A stretch of DNA of 64,000 bases from Streptococcus sp. S5 (GTDB taxonomy: Bacteria; Bacillota; Bacilli; Lactobacillales; Streptococcaceae): assembly GCF_034134805.1 (NCBI RefSeq), contig NZ_CP139419.1:744001-808000 (forward strand). The letters are read 5' to 3'. Positions 1 through 8,234 of the stretch are shown here, in pieces. The position numbers and the translations under genes are program-made. Each line of letters starts with the position of its first letter. The first letter of the stretch is position 1. Below the pieces are notes generated by a model that saw only the letters and a program-made list of their open reading frames with translations, ran no database searches and was not told the origin of the DNA.

Positions 1-260
1 CAGGAGCCCTACTACCTGGAGTTTCTGCATTATTGAATCGATTAACCCCTCCTGAAGGGATCTCTCGGATCTTTAGCTACAACCAGCTCTTTTATTACTT
101 AGGTGGCGTGTTAGGGCCAATGATGGGATCGAGTATTTTCATGCATTTTGGCTATCATTGGGTATTTTACGGTACAGCCCTTTTGGCCTTTACCGATTTG
201 ATGTTCCTCTTATTCTTATTTAGAAAGTATTTGAAAGTGAGAGACGTACGTGCGAATTAA
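1..260 (+). CDS. MFS multidrug efflux transporter, C-terminal part
   Basis: The window opens inside this gene. The reading frame is open from base 3 to the TAA at 258-260. The visible ~85 residues contain a hydrophobic stretch with a [13 protein letters not shown] glycine-rich helix and a last transmembrane helix ending in a basic tail ([12 protein letters not shown]), typical of the end of a 12-helix major facilitator protein. In pneumococcus-like genomes the gene before rpmG-secG-rnr is the efflux pump PmrA; that identity is inferred from position only. Its stop codon lies inside the start of rpmG, so the two are probably co-translated. Confidence 0.75.
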   Translation, partial: GALLPGVSALLNRLTPPEGISRIFSYNQLFYYLGGVLGPMMGSSIFMHFGYHWVFYGTALLAFTDLMFLLFLFRKYLKVRDVRAN

Positions 261-399
261 AGTTCAATTGACCTGCACCAGTTGTGGGAGTCAGAATTAT
301 TTGACCAGTAAAAATACCAAAACCCATCCCGAAAAGATCGAGGTCTTGAAGTATTGTCCCAAGGAAAGAAAAGTAACCTTACATATTGAATCAAAATGA
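250..399 (+). CDS. rpmG: 50S ribosomal protein L33
   Basis: A GTG-start 49-codon gene encodes a small basic protein beginning [20 protein letters not shown] and ending [16 protein letters not shown], the L33 pattern. The first CxxC (residues 9 and 12) is present, but the second pair is reduced to a single Cys (residue 36), so this is a variant with an incomplete zinc ribbon. L33 is a 50S subunit component. It overlaps the stop of the upstream transporter by 11 bases and precedes secG, the usual streptococcal order. The only plausible start is this GTG; no ATG lies nearby. Confidence 0.9.
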   Translation: MRIKVQLTCTSCGSQNYLTSKNTKTHPEKIEVLKYCPKERKVTLHIESK

Positions 400-414
400 T
401 TTTCATGGTATAAT
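386..414 (+). promoter_or_regulatory. Promoter of secG
   Basis: TTGAAT at 386-391, a 17-base spacer and TATAAT at 409-414 preceded by TG at -14/-15 (extended -10). It overlaps the end of rpmG and would start transcription about 20 bases before secG. Confidence 0.75.
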
Positions 415-440
415 AGTGAAGATTTTAAGGAGTTTTGAAT

Positions 441-674
441 ATGAGCGGAGCATTAACAACTATTTTACTAGTATTATCAGTATTGATTATTATCGCAATT
501 TTTATGCAACCAACAAAAAACCAATCGAGCAACGTCTTTGACGCAAGCTCAAATGACTTGTTTGAACGTTCAAAAGCGCGCGGGTTTGAAGCCGTGATGC
601 AGCGTTTAACAGCTATTATGATCTTCTTTTGGTTATTGATCGCGATGATCTTAATGGTACTTTCTAGTAGATAA
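441..674 (+). CDS. secG: Preprotein translocase subunit SecG
   Basis: A 77-residue protein with two hydrophobic helices (about residues 3-22 and 53-75) separated by a polar loop with MQPTKNQSSN, as in Gram-positive SecG. It is the small accessory subunit of the SecYEG channel in the membrane. ATG at 441 is preferred over the in-frame TTG at 435 because AAGGAG at 427-432 is 8 bases from the ATG but only 2 from the TTG. It lies directly upstream of rnr, as in other streptococci. Confidence 0.92.
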   Translation: MSGALTTILLVLSVLIIIAIFMQPTKNQSSNVFDASSNDLFERSKARGFEAVMQRLTAIMIFFWLLIAMILMVLSSR

Positions 675-740
675 GATAGGCTCAGACAATGTCTTTGCCT
701 ATTTTTATTTTGTAAAACAAAGACACAAGTAGATAGAAAA

Positions 741-770
741 AAGGAGGCTGGATAACCAGCAAATAAATCA
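741..770 (+). promoter_or_regulatory. Shine-Dalgarno separated from rnr start by a perfect hairpin
   Basis: AAGGAGG at 741-747 lies 23 bases before the rnr ATG, too far for normal initiation. Between them GCTGG (747-751), loop ATAA, and CCAGC (756-760) form a perfect 5-bp stem. If it folds, the Shine-Dalgarno is brought to an effective ~10 bases from the ATG. No in-frame start exists closer, because TAA at 753-755 blocks the frame. Confidence 0.6.
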
Positions 771-3131
771 ATGAAAACAAGTATTAAAGAATATTTACAA
801 GAGCATGACAAAGCCCAGATCAATGATCTAGCAGCAGCTCTAGGAAAGGAAGGGTCTAAGGATTTCCGTGACTTGGTCAAAACCATCTCTCTGATGGAAC
901 GCCGTCATGAGTTGAAATTCGAAGATGATGGCTCTCTTCGTTTGGCTCAAAAGAAGGCCCCAGTTATTACCCTCAAGGGGATCTTTCATGCGCATAAGAA
1001 TGGCTTTGGCTTTGTCAGTTTAGAAGGCGAAGAAGAGGACCTCTTTGTTGGCCGAAATGATGTTAATCACGCTATCGATGGTGACACCGTTGAGATCGTC
1101 ATTACCAAGGTAGCAGACCGAAACAAGGGAACGGCAGCAGAAGCTAAGATTATTGATGTCTTGGAGCATAGCATCAAAACGGTAGTTGGACAAATCGTTC
1201 TGGATGAGGAAAAGCCTAGATATGCCGGCTACATTCGTTCGAAAAATCAAAAGATCAGCCAGCTGATCTATGTGAAGAAGCCAGCCATCCAATTGGAAGG
1301 GACCGAAATCCTCAAAGTCGAAATTGATCAATACCCGAGCCGCAAACACAATTATTTTGTGGCGACGGTGCGGGATGTGGTCGGTCATGTGACAGATCCA
1401 GGAATCGATGTCTTGGAAGTGTTAGAATCCATGGACATCGTCTCAGAATTTCCAGAAGAAGTGCTGAAAGAGGCTGATCAGGTTCCAGATGCACCGTCTG
1501 CTAAGGATTTAGAGGGACGGTTAGATCTGCGAGATGAGATCACCTTTACGATTGATGGGGCAGATGCCAAAGACTTGGACGATGCAGTCCATATCAAGCT
1601 ACTCAAGAACGGCAACTTTGAGCTGGGTGTTCACATCGCAGATGTTTCTTATTATGTTACAGAAGGTACAGCACTCGACAAGGAAGCTCTAAATCGGGCA
1701 ACCTCTGTCTATGTGACCGACCGAGTAGTACCCATGTTGCCAGAGCGTCTCTCCAATGGGATCTGTTCTTTAAATCCGAATGTGGACCGCCTGACCCAGT
1801 CTGCCATCATGGAGATCGATCCTCATGGCAAGGTCGTCAAGCATACCATTACCCAAACAGTGATCAATACAACCTTCCGAATGACCTATAGCGACGTCAA
1901 TGATATCTTAGCGGGAGACGAAGAAAAGGCTCAAACCTTTAAGAAAATTGTCCCAAGTATTCATCAAATGGCCACCTTGCATGGCATTCTAGAAAGCATG
2001 CGGATTCGTCGCGGCGCCCTTAATTTTGATACCAATGAGGCTAAAATCCTGGTCAATAAAGAAGGAAAACCGGTCGATATCGTTTTGCGTCAAAGAGGAA
2101 TTGCCGAGCGGATGATTGAGTCCTTTATGCTGATCGCTAATGAGACAGTGGCGGAGCACTTTACGCGACTGAAACTACCGTTCATCTACCGGATCCATGA
2201 AGATCCAAAGGCAGAAAAAGTACAGAAGTTTATCGATTATGCTTCTAGTTTTGGAATCCAAATCTACGGAACGGCTAGTGAGATGAGTCAAGAAGCCCTG
2301 CAAGAAATTATGCGCAAGGTCGAAGGAGAACCCTATGCGGATGTCCTTTCGATGATGTTGTTGCGCTCGATGCAGCAGGCTCGCTACTCAGAGCATAACC
2401 ATGGCCACTATGGCCTTGCTGCTGAGTATTATACCCACTTTACCAGTCCCATCCGTCGGTATCCGGACCTGATGGTTCATCGAATGGTGCGCGAATACGG
2501 AAAATCTCAAGATGTGGCTGAACACTTTGAACAAGTCCTTCCAGACATTGCCAGCCAATCCTCTAGTCGAGAGCGCCGGGCTATTGATGCGGAGCGCGAA
2601 GTAGAAGCCATGAAGAAGGCTGAATACATGGAAGACTTTGTTGGGGAAGAGTACGATGCCGTGGTTTCCAGTGTGGTGAAATTTGGTCTCTTTGTGGAGT
2701 TGCCAAATACGGTTGAAGGCTTGATCCATATTACCAATCTCCCTGAATTCTACCATTTTAATGAACGAGATCTAACCCTTCGCGGAGAAAAATCAGGAGT
2801 GACCTTCCGTGTTGGTCAGCAAATCCGGATCAAGGTAGAAAGAGCCGACAAGATGACAGGAGAGATTGATTTCTCTTATATTCCAAGTGAATGGGATGTC
2901 GTCGAAAAAGGTCTCAAGTCTAAAGGACGTGACCGAGATGGCAATCGTAGAGATCGCAGACGCAAGGACAAAAAAGTTTCTAAGGGATCAACCGCTAGAA
3001 AAGATGACAAGCGGAAAGATTCTTCCTCTAAATCCAAAAAGAAAAAAGGGAAGAAACCATTTTACAAGGAAGTAGCAAAGAAAGGAGCCAAACATGGCAA
3101 AGGGCGAAGGAAAGGTAGTCGCGCAAAATAA
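771..3131 (+). CDS. rnr: Ribonuclease R
   Basis: A 786-residue 3'-5' exoribonuclease of the RNB (RNase II) family that degrades structured RNA and works with SmpB/tmRNA in clearing stalled messages. An N-terminal winged-helix and cold-shock-like region (about 1-230) precedes the RNB catalytic domain with the acidic cluster [14 protein letters not shown] (near 265-280). An S1 domain lies at about 625-710. The last ~75 residues are a very Lys/Arg-rich tail. ATG 771 is the only usable start (TAA 18 bases upstream), and its Shine-Dalgarno is set back behind a hairpin. The 3' end overlaps smpB by 38 bases. Confidence 0.95.
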   Translation: MKTSIKEYLQEHDKAQINDLAAALGKEGSKDFRDLVKTISLMERRHELKFEDDGSLRLAQKKAPVITLKGIFHAHKNGFGFVSLEGEEEDLFVGRNDVNHAIDGDTVEIVITKVADRNKGTAAEAKIIDVLEHSIKTVVGQIVLDEEKPRYAGYIRSKNQKISQLIYVKKPAIQLEGTEILKVEIDQYPSRKHNYFVATVRDVVGHVTDPGIDVLEVLESMDIVSEFPEEVLKEADQVPDAPSAKDLEGRLDLRDEITFTIDGADAKDLDDAVHIKLLKNGNFELGVHIADVSYYVTEGTALDKEALNRATSVYVTDRVVPMLPERLSNGICSLNPNVDRLTQSAIMEIDPHGKVVKHTITQTVINTTFRMTYSDVNDILAGDEEKAQTFKKIVPSIHQMATLHGILESMRIRRGALNFDTNEAKILVNKEGKPVDIVLRQRGIAERMIESFMLIANETVAEHFTRLKLPFIYRIHEDPKAEKVQKFIDYASSFGIQIYGTASEMSQEALQEIMRKVEGEPYADVLSMMLLRSMQQARYSEHNHGHYGLAAEYYTHFTSPIRRYPDLMVHRMVREYGKSQDVAEHFEQVLPDIASQSSSRERRAIDAEREVEAMKKAEYMEDFVGEEYDAVVSSVVKFGLFVELPNTVEGLIHITNLPEFYHFNERDLTLRGEKSGVTFRVGQQIRIKVERADKMTGEIDFSYIPSEWDVVEKGLKSKGRDRDGNRRDRRRKDKKVSKGSTARKDDKRKDSSSKSKKKKGKKPFYKEVAKKGAKHGKGRRKGSRAK

Positions 3132-3561
3132 AAAGGCGAGACATGACTACACCATCGTGGATACGATTGAAGCAGGGATGGTGCTGACGGGGACAGAGAT
3201 CAAAAGTGTCCGTGCAGCACGCATTAACTTGAAAGATGGCTTTGCGCAAGTTAAAAATGGCGAAGTTTGGCTTAGCAATGTCCACATTGCCCCTTACGAG
3301 GAAGGCAATATCTGGAACCAAGATCCAGACCGTCGTCGCAAGCTCCTTCTTCATAAAAAGCAAATCCAAAAGCTGGACCAAGACACCAAAGGGACCGGAA
3401 TGACCTTGGTGCCTTTGAAGGTCTATCTCAAGGATGGCTATGCCAAATTGCTTTTGGGGCTCGCTAAAGGGAAACATGATTATGACAAGCGTGAATCCAT
3501 CAAACGTCGGGAACAAAACCGAGACATCGCACGGGTCATGAAACAATACAATACACGTTAA
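3094..3561 (+). CDS. smpB: SsrA-binding protein SmpB
   Basis: A 155-residue protein with the SmpB hallmarks: an N-terminal [21 protein letters not shown] segment, the GTEIKSVR motif, and a basic tail ending [13 protein letters not shown]. It binds tmRNA and delivers it to stalled ribosomes. It starts inside the end of rnr (AAAGGAG a few bases upstream), so the RNase R and trans-translation factors are coupled, as known in streptococci. Confidence 0.96.
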   Translation: MAKGEGKVVAQNKKARHDYTIVDTIEAGMVLTGTEIKSVRAARINLKDGFAQVKNGEVWLSNVHIAPYEEGNIWNQDPDRRRKLLLHKKQIQKLDQDTKGTGMTLVPLKVYLKDGYAKLLLGLAKGKHDYDKRESIKRREQNRDIARVMKQYNTR

Positions 3562-3562
3562 A

Positions 3563-3606
3563 GAAAAAGGCAGTTTTGAAACTTGTTTCAGATCTGTCTT
3601 TTTTCT
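3563..3606 (+). terminator. Terminator after smpB
   Basis: AAAAAGGCAG is complementary to CTGTCTTTTT across a loop that itself contains GAAAC/GTTTC, followed by a T-rich run. It closes the secG-rnr-smpB unit. Confidence 0.65.
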
Positions 3607-3632
3607 TAGAGATGGGCTCTCCTTTTTCTAAC

Positions 3633-3661
3633 TTGTAAAAAGGGGCTTTTTTCTGTATGAT
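3633..3661 (+). promoter_or_regulatory. Promoter of tehB
   Basis: TTGTAA (3633-3638), 17-base spacer, TATGAT (3656-3661), about 30 bases before the tehB start; GGAG precedes the ATG. Confidence 0.6.
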
Positions 3662-3691
3662 AAGGGTAGTGAAAGAAAAAGGAGAAGCAGC

Positions 3692-4552
3692 ATGACACAA
3701 AAATTGATCGCCTACAAGCGCATGCCTATCTGGACCAAGGATAGCATGCCAGAAGCTCTTCAAAGAAAGCACAATACCAAGGTCGGAACCTGGGGGAAGA
3801 TTACTGTTTTAAAGGGTCAGTTACGATTTATTGAATTGACCGAAGAGGGGGAAGAAATCGCAAGCCACCTCTTTGAAGCAGGAGCAGAGAACCCCATGGC
3901 CGAGCCCCAGGCCTGGCACCGTGTCGAAGCGGCGACTGATGATGTGGAGTGGTACTTGGAATTTTACTGTGAGCCAAAAGATTATTTCCCCAAAAAATAC
4001 AACACCAATCCTGTCCATTCAGAAGTGCTAGAAGCAGTGGGAATTGTCCCAGCTGGAAAGGCACTGGATTTAGGATGCGGGCAAGGCCGCAACGCCCTCT
4101 TTTTGGCCCAACATGGCTTTGACGTGACAGCAGTGGATCAAAATGAGCTGGCACTTGAGATCTTACAAAGTATTGTCGCTGAGGAAGATCTAGAGATGCC
4201 AGTGGGACTCTATGATATCAATGCTGCAGCTCTTACCCAAAACTATGACTTCATCGTATCGACTGTGGTCCTCATGTTTTTAGAGGCTGATCGGATTCCA
4301 GCGATTATCCGCAATATGCAAGAGCATACCAATCCAGGGGGCTACAATCTCATTGTCTGTGCCATGGATACGGAAGATTATCCTTGCCATATGCCCTTCT
4401 CGTTTACCTTTAAAGAAGGAGAATTGGCGGAGTATTACAAGGATTGGGAATTGGTCAAGTACAATGAAAATCCAGGCCATCTCCATCGTCGAGATGAGAA
4501 TGGCCATCGGATTCAACTTCGATTTGCAACCATGTTGGCAAAGAAAAAATAA
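3692..4552 (+). CDS. tehB: SAM-dependent methyltransferase TehB (tellurite resistance)
   Basis: A 286-residue two-domain protein. An N-terminal cupin-like DUF1971 domain (about 1-95) is followed by a class I methyltransferase fold with SAM-binding motif ALDLGCGQGRNALFLAQ and the acidic VTAVDQNE at the end of strand 2. The fusion is the TehB form associated with tellurite tolerance in other bacteria; the natural substrate here is unknown. It follows smpB as in pneumococcus and has its own promoter. It is followed by a hairpin (4560-4579) that is echoed beyond the repeat element downstream. Confidence 0.88.
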   Translation: MTQKLIAYKRMPIWTKDSMPEALQRKHNTKVGTWGKITVLKGQLRFIELTEEGEEIASHLFEAGAENPMAEPQAWHRVEAATDDVEWYLEFYCEPKDYFPKKYNTNPVHSEVLEAVGIVPAGKALDLGCGQGRNALFLAQHGFDVTAVDQNELALEILQSIVAEEDLEMPVGLYDINAAALTQNYDFIVSTVVLMFLEADRIPAIIRNMQEHTNPGGYNLIVCAMDTEDYPCHMPFSFTFKEGELAEYYKDWELVKYNENPGHLHRRDENGHRIQLRFATMLAKKK

Positions 4553-4559
4553 AGAAAAA

Positions 4560-4579
4560 GCAGGATGTTAAGATCCTGC
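4560..4579 (+). terminator. Hairpin after tehB
   Basis: GCAGGAT-N6-ATCCTGC. There is no strong T-run directly after it. A near-identical arm pair with a proper T-run recurs at 4846-4873 on the far side of the repeat element, so this looks like one half of a split or duplicated terminator. Confidence 0.5.
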
Positions 4580-4586
4580 CTTCATA

Positions 4587-4840
4587 TTGAAGACAAAGTC
4601 ATATAAAAAACTTTCCTTAGGTGAGTACGGACGTCAGCGAACTTCTTCGAAGTTCCAAGACTTAGTTTTGAGCCTAGGGTCTCAAAACTCCCGAGTGCCT
4701 GAAACGTTATTGTTTCAGGCACTTTTCTCACAGCGGAAAGTTTCGATATTTTCTTGAATCGATTTAAAAATTGGAACTCATTTTTATTTTTTTTGCAAAA
4801 TCGCTTAACTTATTTTACTTTAAAGTAATTTGTCTACATT
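4587..4840. repeat. Dispersed 254-bp structured repeat, copy 1
   Basis: A second copy lies at 24521-24773 in the same orientation with about 80-85% identity by eye. Both begin TTGAAGACAAA and end TTTGTCTACATT, giving short imperfect terminal inverted repeats (AGACAAA/TTTGTCT). No open reading frame is conserved. The core (4608-4743) folds into a closed multi-branched RNA, listed separately. Each copy is flanked on both sides by copies of one palindrome. Confidence 0.8.
4608..4743 (+). ncRNA. Multi-branched structured RNA, copy 1
   Basis: The outer stem AAACTTTCC (4608-4616)/GGAAAGTTT (4735-4743) continues as GTGAG/CTCAC and encloses three hairpins. These are GAACTTC-TTC-GAAGTTC (4639-4655), AGTTTTGAG/CTCAAAACT (4664-4689) and GTGCCTGAAAC/GTTTCAGGCAC (4695-4722). 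The copy at 24.5 kb changes both strands of hairpin 2 together and keeps pairing, which supports RNA-level function. It may correspond to the asd-type RNA motif reported in lactic acid bacteria, but I cannot confirm that by search. The strand is inferred; the fold is nearly symmetric. Confidence 0.6.
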
Positions 4841-4845
4841 CTAAA

Positions 4846-4873
4846 AGCAGGATCCTAGCATCCTGCTTTTTGC
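4846..4873 (+). terminator. Terminator beyond repeat copy 1
   Basis: AGCAGGAT, loop CCTAGC, ATCCTGCT followed by TTTTTGC. Its arms repeat the hairpin at 4560-4579. Confidence 0.7.
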
Positions 4874-4966
4874 TTTCTACAAACAAGTTGAACAAGGTGA
4901 TCTGAATGTTGTTCATTTGCCAAAAAGAAAAACCTTCTCCATAAAGGTAGGAAAAGGTTGGGGGAT

Positions 4967-5509
4967 TTAGTTCCAGCTAGCAAAGTCGCAGACACTGAGA
5001 ATAATGGTTGCAATTTCGATTGGCTCTTCTTTCGCACCGGATTCTAGCCAGGTCACAATCACAGATTCGATGGTAGCAATGAAAATTTCTAGACCAAACT
5101 TGTATGGAACTTGAAAGTCTGAAATGATGTGTTCTTTCGAATGAGGAGTATCGTCTAGTGCATGGAGGGTAAAACTTCTTACTAATTTACGGAAGTCCGA
5201 GCAACAGGATTGGGACAATGCATAAATAAAATCATAATTCTCTTTAATAGTAGTCAAGACATTGAGAAAGTTTACCTTGACAGGGCTTCCTTCAACGAAG
5301 AGGCTATCCAATTCTTGCATCATGTCCATTTTCATTTGCTCAAACATGTCGTATTTATCGACATAGTGCAAGTAGAAGGTCCCGCGGTTAATCCCAGCGG
5401 TTTCAGTTAATTGTCGAATAGTGATGCTTTCAAAAGGTTGTTGCAAGAGGAGTTTTGAGAGCGCATTTCGTAAGTCTGACTTGGTTGTTGTTTGTCTTTG
5501 GCGTACCAT
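4967..5509 (-). CDS. TetR/AcrR family transcriptional regulator
   Basis: A 180-residue protein with an N-terminal TetR helix-turn-helix (about 10-55: SITIRQLTETAGINRGTFYLH). The C-terminal ligand domain resembles the streptococcal TetR group with a TetR_C-type fold (FIATIESVIVTWLESGAK). It probably represses itself and an efflux-type target. It has its own promoter (5603-5631) and a long palindrome just upstream. No obvious divergent target gene remains in the 490 bases before mntH. Confidence 0.88.
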   Translation of the reverse strand: MVRQRQTTTKSDLRNALSKLLLQQPFESITIRQLTETAGINRGTFYLHYVDKYDMFEQMKMDMMQELDSLFVEGSPVKVNFLNVLTTIKENYDFIYALSQSCCSDFRKLVRSFTLHALDDTPHSKEHIISDFQVPYKFGLEIFIATIESVIVTWLESGAKEEPIEIATIILSVCDFASWN

Positions 5510-5602
5510 ATGTTCCTTTCTGTAGTTATATAAATTTATTCTTATTTATTTGACGTTAAAATAATTTATATGTTAAATAATTTCACGACACTAACAAAGA
5601 GC

Positions 5603-5631
5603 ATTATACTCCAAAAGAATAAATTAGACAA
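5603..5631 (-). promoter_or_regulatory. Promoter of the TetR gene
   Basis: Read on the minus strand: TTGTCT (5626-5631), 17-base spacer, TATAAT (5603-5608). The 5' leader is about 85-90 bases. Confidence 0.7.
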
Positions 5632-5639
5632 CAATTCTC

Positions 5640-5673
5640 ATTTTTGTACAGATAACGAAAAGTGTACAAAAAT
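5640..5673. promoter_or_regulatory. Palindromic operator candidate
   Basis: ATTTTTGTACA (5640-5650), 12 bases, TGTACAAAAAT (5663-5673): a perfect 11-bp inverted repeat immediately upstream of the -35 box of the TetR gene. It is a likely binding site for the adjacent TetR regulator (inference). Confidence 0.55.
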
Positions 5674-5824
5674 TTTATAAGTTTATGAATGACGGGCACT
5701 GGCAAGATTTTGTGAAAACCTCACAACAATTAGTGATTTAAAATAATTCCCTCCTAAAAAAATGGTCAGGAAATTTTTAGGAAAAGGAGGAACAAGATGG
5801 AAAAGGGAGTGTAATAAACCAAAA
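5674..5824 (+). other. Intergenic stretch with an orphan ribosome-binding site
   Basis: No gene of normal size is found. AAAAGGAGG is followed at 5797 by ATGGAAAAGGGAGTG and TAA, a five-codon frame. The arrangement palindrome, strong Shine-Dalgarno, stop looks like the front end of a deleted gene once controlled by the neighbouring TetR regulator, but the short frame may also be meaningless. Confidence 0.35.
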
Positions 5825-5996
5825 GAGGCTGGGACAAAAGTCCTAGCCTCTCAATTATTTTTGGATTGTCGAGCAAGACGCAGTGGTTGAGTGGGCTCTA
5901 CTACGTTGATTTCATCAGCTTATACAGCCCTACTCAACTGTGCGGAGGTGGGACGACGAAATCGAATTCTAACGAATTACCGATTTCTGTCCCACT
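5825..5996. repeat. Dispersed ~175-bp terminator-like repeat, copy 1
   Basis: Begins GAGGCTGGGACAAAAG and ends TTTCTGTCCCACTCTC. The reverse complement of the same sequence is at 12623-12797. Both ends form GC-rich hairpins (GAGGCTGGGAC/GTCCTAGCCTC, and GTGGGAC with GTCCCAC at the other end). It sits at the 3' end of mntH and probably terminates it. Similar GTGGGAC intergenic repeats are common in oral streptococci. Confidence 0.8.
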
Positions 5997-6002
5997 CTCT
6001 CT

Positions 6003-7349
6003 TTATTTGATAAAAGTTGTCACGATCAAATTGAAATTTAAGATAGTTAAGACAATCGCAACGAGATAGCCTAAGAACGTATTCCATTTCGCATTGACAT
6101 GCTCTCCCATGATTTCCTTGTTGGAGGTGAAATAAACCAGAGGGAAGATGGAGAATGGAAGAGCTGCTGATAGGAAGACTTGAGAGTAGACTAGAAGGTC
6201 GTCGAGGACATGTTCCTGATCTCCAAATAAGATCGCAACGATGATGACAGGAAGAAGGGCGATGATCCGAGTCATGAGACGCACCACCCATTGTGGCAGT
6301 CGGAATCGTAAGAAACCTTCCATAACGATTTGACCAGTTAGGGTCCCAGTAATGGTTGAATTTTGACCACTAGCTAACAAAGCGATGGCAAAGAGGGTGG
6401 ACAAGAAGGGACTAGCGATAGCACCGGCAATGTGGTTATCCTTGAGGGCATTGTACATGCTAGAAAAAGCACCGATCTTATCCCCGTGACCGAAGAAGAG
6501 GGCCGCTCCAAGAATCAAGAGGAGGGAGTTGACGACAAAGGCCAAGCTCAATTCAATATTTGAATCCCAGGTCATAAAGCGCACTGCCCGTTTGATATCT
6601 GCTGGATCCTTGTAGTCCACCTTTCGCGTTTGCGAAATGGAAGAGTGGAGATAGAGGTTGTGGGGCATTACGGTTGCCCCGATGATTCCAAGCGCCAAGG
6701 TCAAGGCCTCATTTCCTTTTGGAAGCCCAATTCCTAGCACCTCTTTTTGAGGCAGGAAGCCAGCGAAGATTCCTCCGATATCAGGTTTCGATAGAAAAAC
6801 CAGATAGCCAAAAATTGCAAGGATCGTGAGGATCAAGGTTGAAACGATGGCCTCGATCTTTCGAAATCCTAGATGCATGAGCCCCAGTAATAGGAAGACA
6901 TCAAAGATAGTAATCAGAATGGAAAAGAGCAGAGGCCAACCAAAGAGGAGGTGAAGGGCAATCCCTGAGCCAATGACTTCTGCTAAATCTGTCGCCATCA
7001 AGGCAAGCTCGATCACAATCCAAAGAGTATAGCGAAGCCATTTTGGCAAATGATGGGCGGTTGTTTGGGCCAGATCCTTACGATGGACAATCCCTAGTTT
7101 ACCAGCCATTTGTTGCAACTGCATGGCGATTAAAGACGAGAGAAGAACCACTGATAAGAGGAGGTAGCGGTATTGGGCCCCTCCAACGACACTCGTAATC
7201 CAGTTTCCCGGATCCATATAGCCGACAGCTACTAGACTTCCTGGCCCTGAAAAGAGCAGGAGAGTCTTCCAAAAAGGGATCCCTTTTGGCACGTCAATAG
7301 ATTGGTTGATTTCTTGAAGTGATTTCCTTTCAAACTGTTGTAAACTCAC
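6003..7349 (-). CDS. mntH: Nramp family divalent metal transporter MntH
   Basis: A proton-coupled Mn2+/Fe2+ importer with ~11 transmembrane helices. The Nramp signature motifs are present: DPGNW in helix 1 and MPHNLYLHS in helix 6. GTG at 7349 (448 residues) is chosen because AGAAGG lies 6-7 bases upstream. The longer frame from 7418 would place the TATAAT-like sequence at 7390-7395 inside the gene. It is transcribed towards repeat copy 1. No metal-regulator box was identified with confidence. Confidence 0.92.
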   Translation of the reverse strand: MSLQQFERKSLQEINQSIDVPKGIPFWKTLLLFSGPGSLVAVGYMDPGNWITSVVGGAQYRYLLLSVVLLSSLIAMQLQQMAGKLGIVHRKDLAQTTAHHLPKWLRYTLWIVIELALMATDLAEVIGSGIALHLLFGWPLLFSILITIFDVFLLLGLMHLGFRKIEAIVSTLILTILAIFGYLVFLSKPDIGGIFAGFLPQKEVLGIGLPKGNEALTLALGIIGATVMPHNLYLHSSISQTRKVDYKDPADIKRAVRFMTWDSNIELSLAFVVNSLLLILGAALFFGHGDKIGAFSSMYNALKDNHIAGAIASPFLSTLFAIALLASGQNSTITGTLTGQIVMEGFLRFRLPQWVVRLMTRIIALLPVIIVAILFGDQEHVLDDLLVYSQVFLSAALPFSIFPLVYFTSNKEIMGEHVNAKWNTFLGYLVAIVLTILNFNLIVTTFIK

Positions 7350-7389
7350 AATGAGCCTTCTTTCTAAGAATAAATCAAATTTGTCTCTA

Positions 7390-7395
7390 ATTATA
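7390..7395 (-). promoter_or_regulatory. Probable -10 box of mntH
   Basis: TATAAT on the minus strand about 40 bases before the GTG start; no good -35 was seen. Its position argues against the upstream ATG at 7418 as start. Confidence 0.45.
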
Positions 7396-7459
7396 GCATA
7401 AAATTTATAATCCTTCATGATAATTTAGGATAACCTTGTTTTTCACTACCTCGATTTCT

Positions 7460-7487
7460 TTGTAATCTATACGAAAAGGACTATAAT
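7460..7487 (+). promoter_or_regulatory. Promoter of the ABC transporter operon
   Basis: TTGTAA (7460-7465), 16-base spacer, TATAAT (7482-7487), about 33 bases upstream of the ATPase gene. Confidence 0.65.
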
Positions 7488-7519
7488 ATAGATAGGAAAT
7501 AGGAGGGAGGAGAGAAAAA

Positions 7520-8221
7520 ATGGCCTACATCGAAATGCAGCACTGTTACAAGCGATACACTAGTGGAGAAACGGAGATTCTCGCTAATCAGGATGTTTCT
7601 TTTGAGATTGAAAAAGGCGAATTGGTCATTATTTTAGGGGCGTCAGGAGCTGGAAAATCAACGGTTCTCAATATCTTAGGAGGGATGGACACGAATGACG
7701 AAGGGCAGGTCCTGATTGATGGGGTGGATATTTCTAAGCTCAATTCCCATCAACGAACGGATTATCGACGAGATGACGTTGGCTTTGTCTTTCAATTTTA
7801 TAATTTAGTAGCCAATCTGACAGCCAAGGAAAATGTCGAATTGGCTTCAGAAATCGTCTCTGATGCCTTGGATCCGGAAGCCGTTTTAAGAGAAGTAGGA
7901 CTTGGCAATCGTCTTGATAATTTTCCTGCCCAATTGTCAGGTGGAGAGCAACAACGGGTGGCGATCGCTCGAGCAGTGGCGAAAAACCCTAAAATTCTCC
8001 TTTGCGATGAGCCTACAGGAGCCTTAGACTACCAGACAGGTAAGCAAGTATTGGGGATTTTACAGGCCATGTCTCGTAAAAAGGGAGCGACGGTCATCAT
8101 CGTAACCCATAATGCTGCTTTAGCTCCGATTGCAGACCGTGTGATTCGCATGCATGATGCCAAGGTCAAGTCTATAGAAATCAATGAGTTTCCTCAAGAT
8201 ATTACTACACTAGAGTATTAG
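7520..8221 (+). CDS. ABC transporter ATP-binding protein (MacB/LolD type)
   Basis: A 233-residue ATPase with Walker [10 protein letters not shown] (near residue 40), signature LSGGEQQR (near 140), Walker [13 protein letters not shown] and H-loop VTHN. The family energises FtsX-type permeases that move or sense membrane-associated peptides, lipids or drugs rather than classical import. GGAGGGAGGAG precedes the ATG. The permease gene follows after 13 bases, so the two form one transporter. Confidence 0.93.
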   Translation: MAYIEMQHCYKRYTSGETEILANQDVSFEIEKGELVIILGASGAGKSTVLNILGGMDTNDEGQVLIDGVDISKLNSHQRTDYRRDDVGFVFQFYNLVANLTAKENVELASEIVSDALDPEAVLREVGLGNRLDNFPAQLSGGEQQRVAIARAVAKNPKILLCDEPTGALDYQTGKQVLGILQAMSRKKGATVIIVTHNAALAPIADRVIRMHDAKVKSIEINEFPQDITTLEY

Positions 8222-8234
8222 AAGAGGTGCTAGC

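Noticed and set aside
425..886. 153-codon frame on the minus strand
   Set aside because: Antisense to secG and the rnr start, with no Shine-Dalgarno and no family resemblance.
5866..6291. Frames within the repeat and mntH end
   Set aside because: They arise from the dispersed repeat and the antisense/other frame of mntH.
7350..7418. N-terminal extension of mntH from ATG 7418
   Set aside because: Contains the probable -10 box; the GTG at 7349 has a well-placed Shine-Dalgarno and family-like length.
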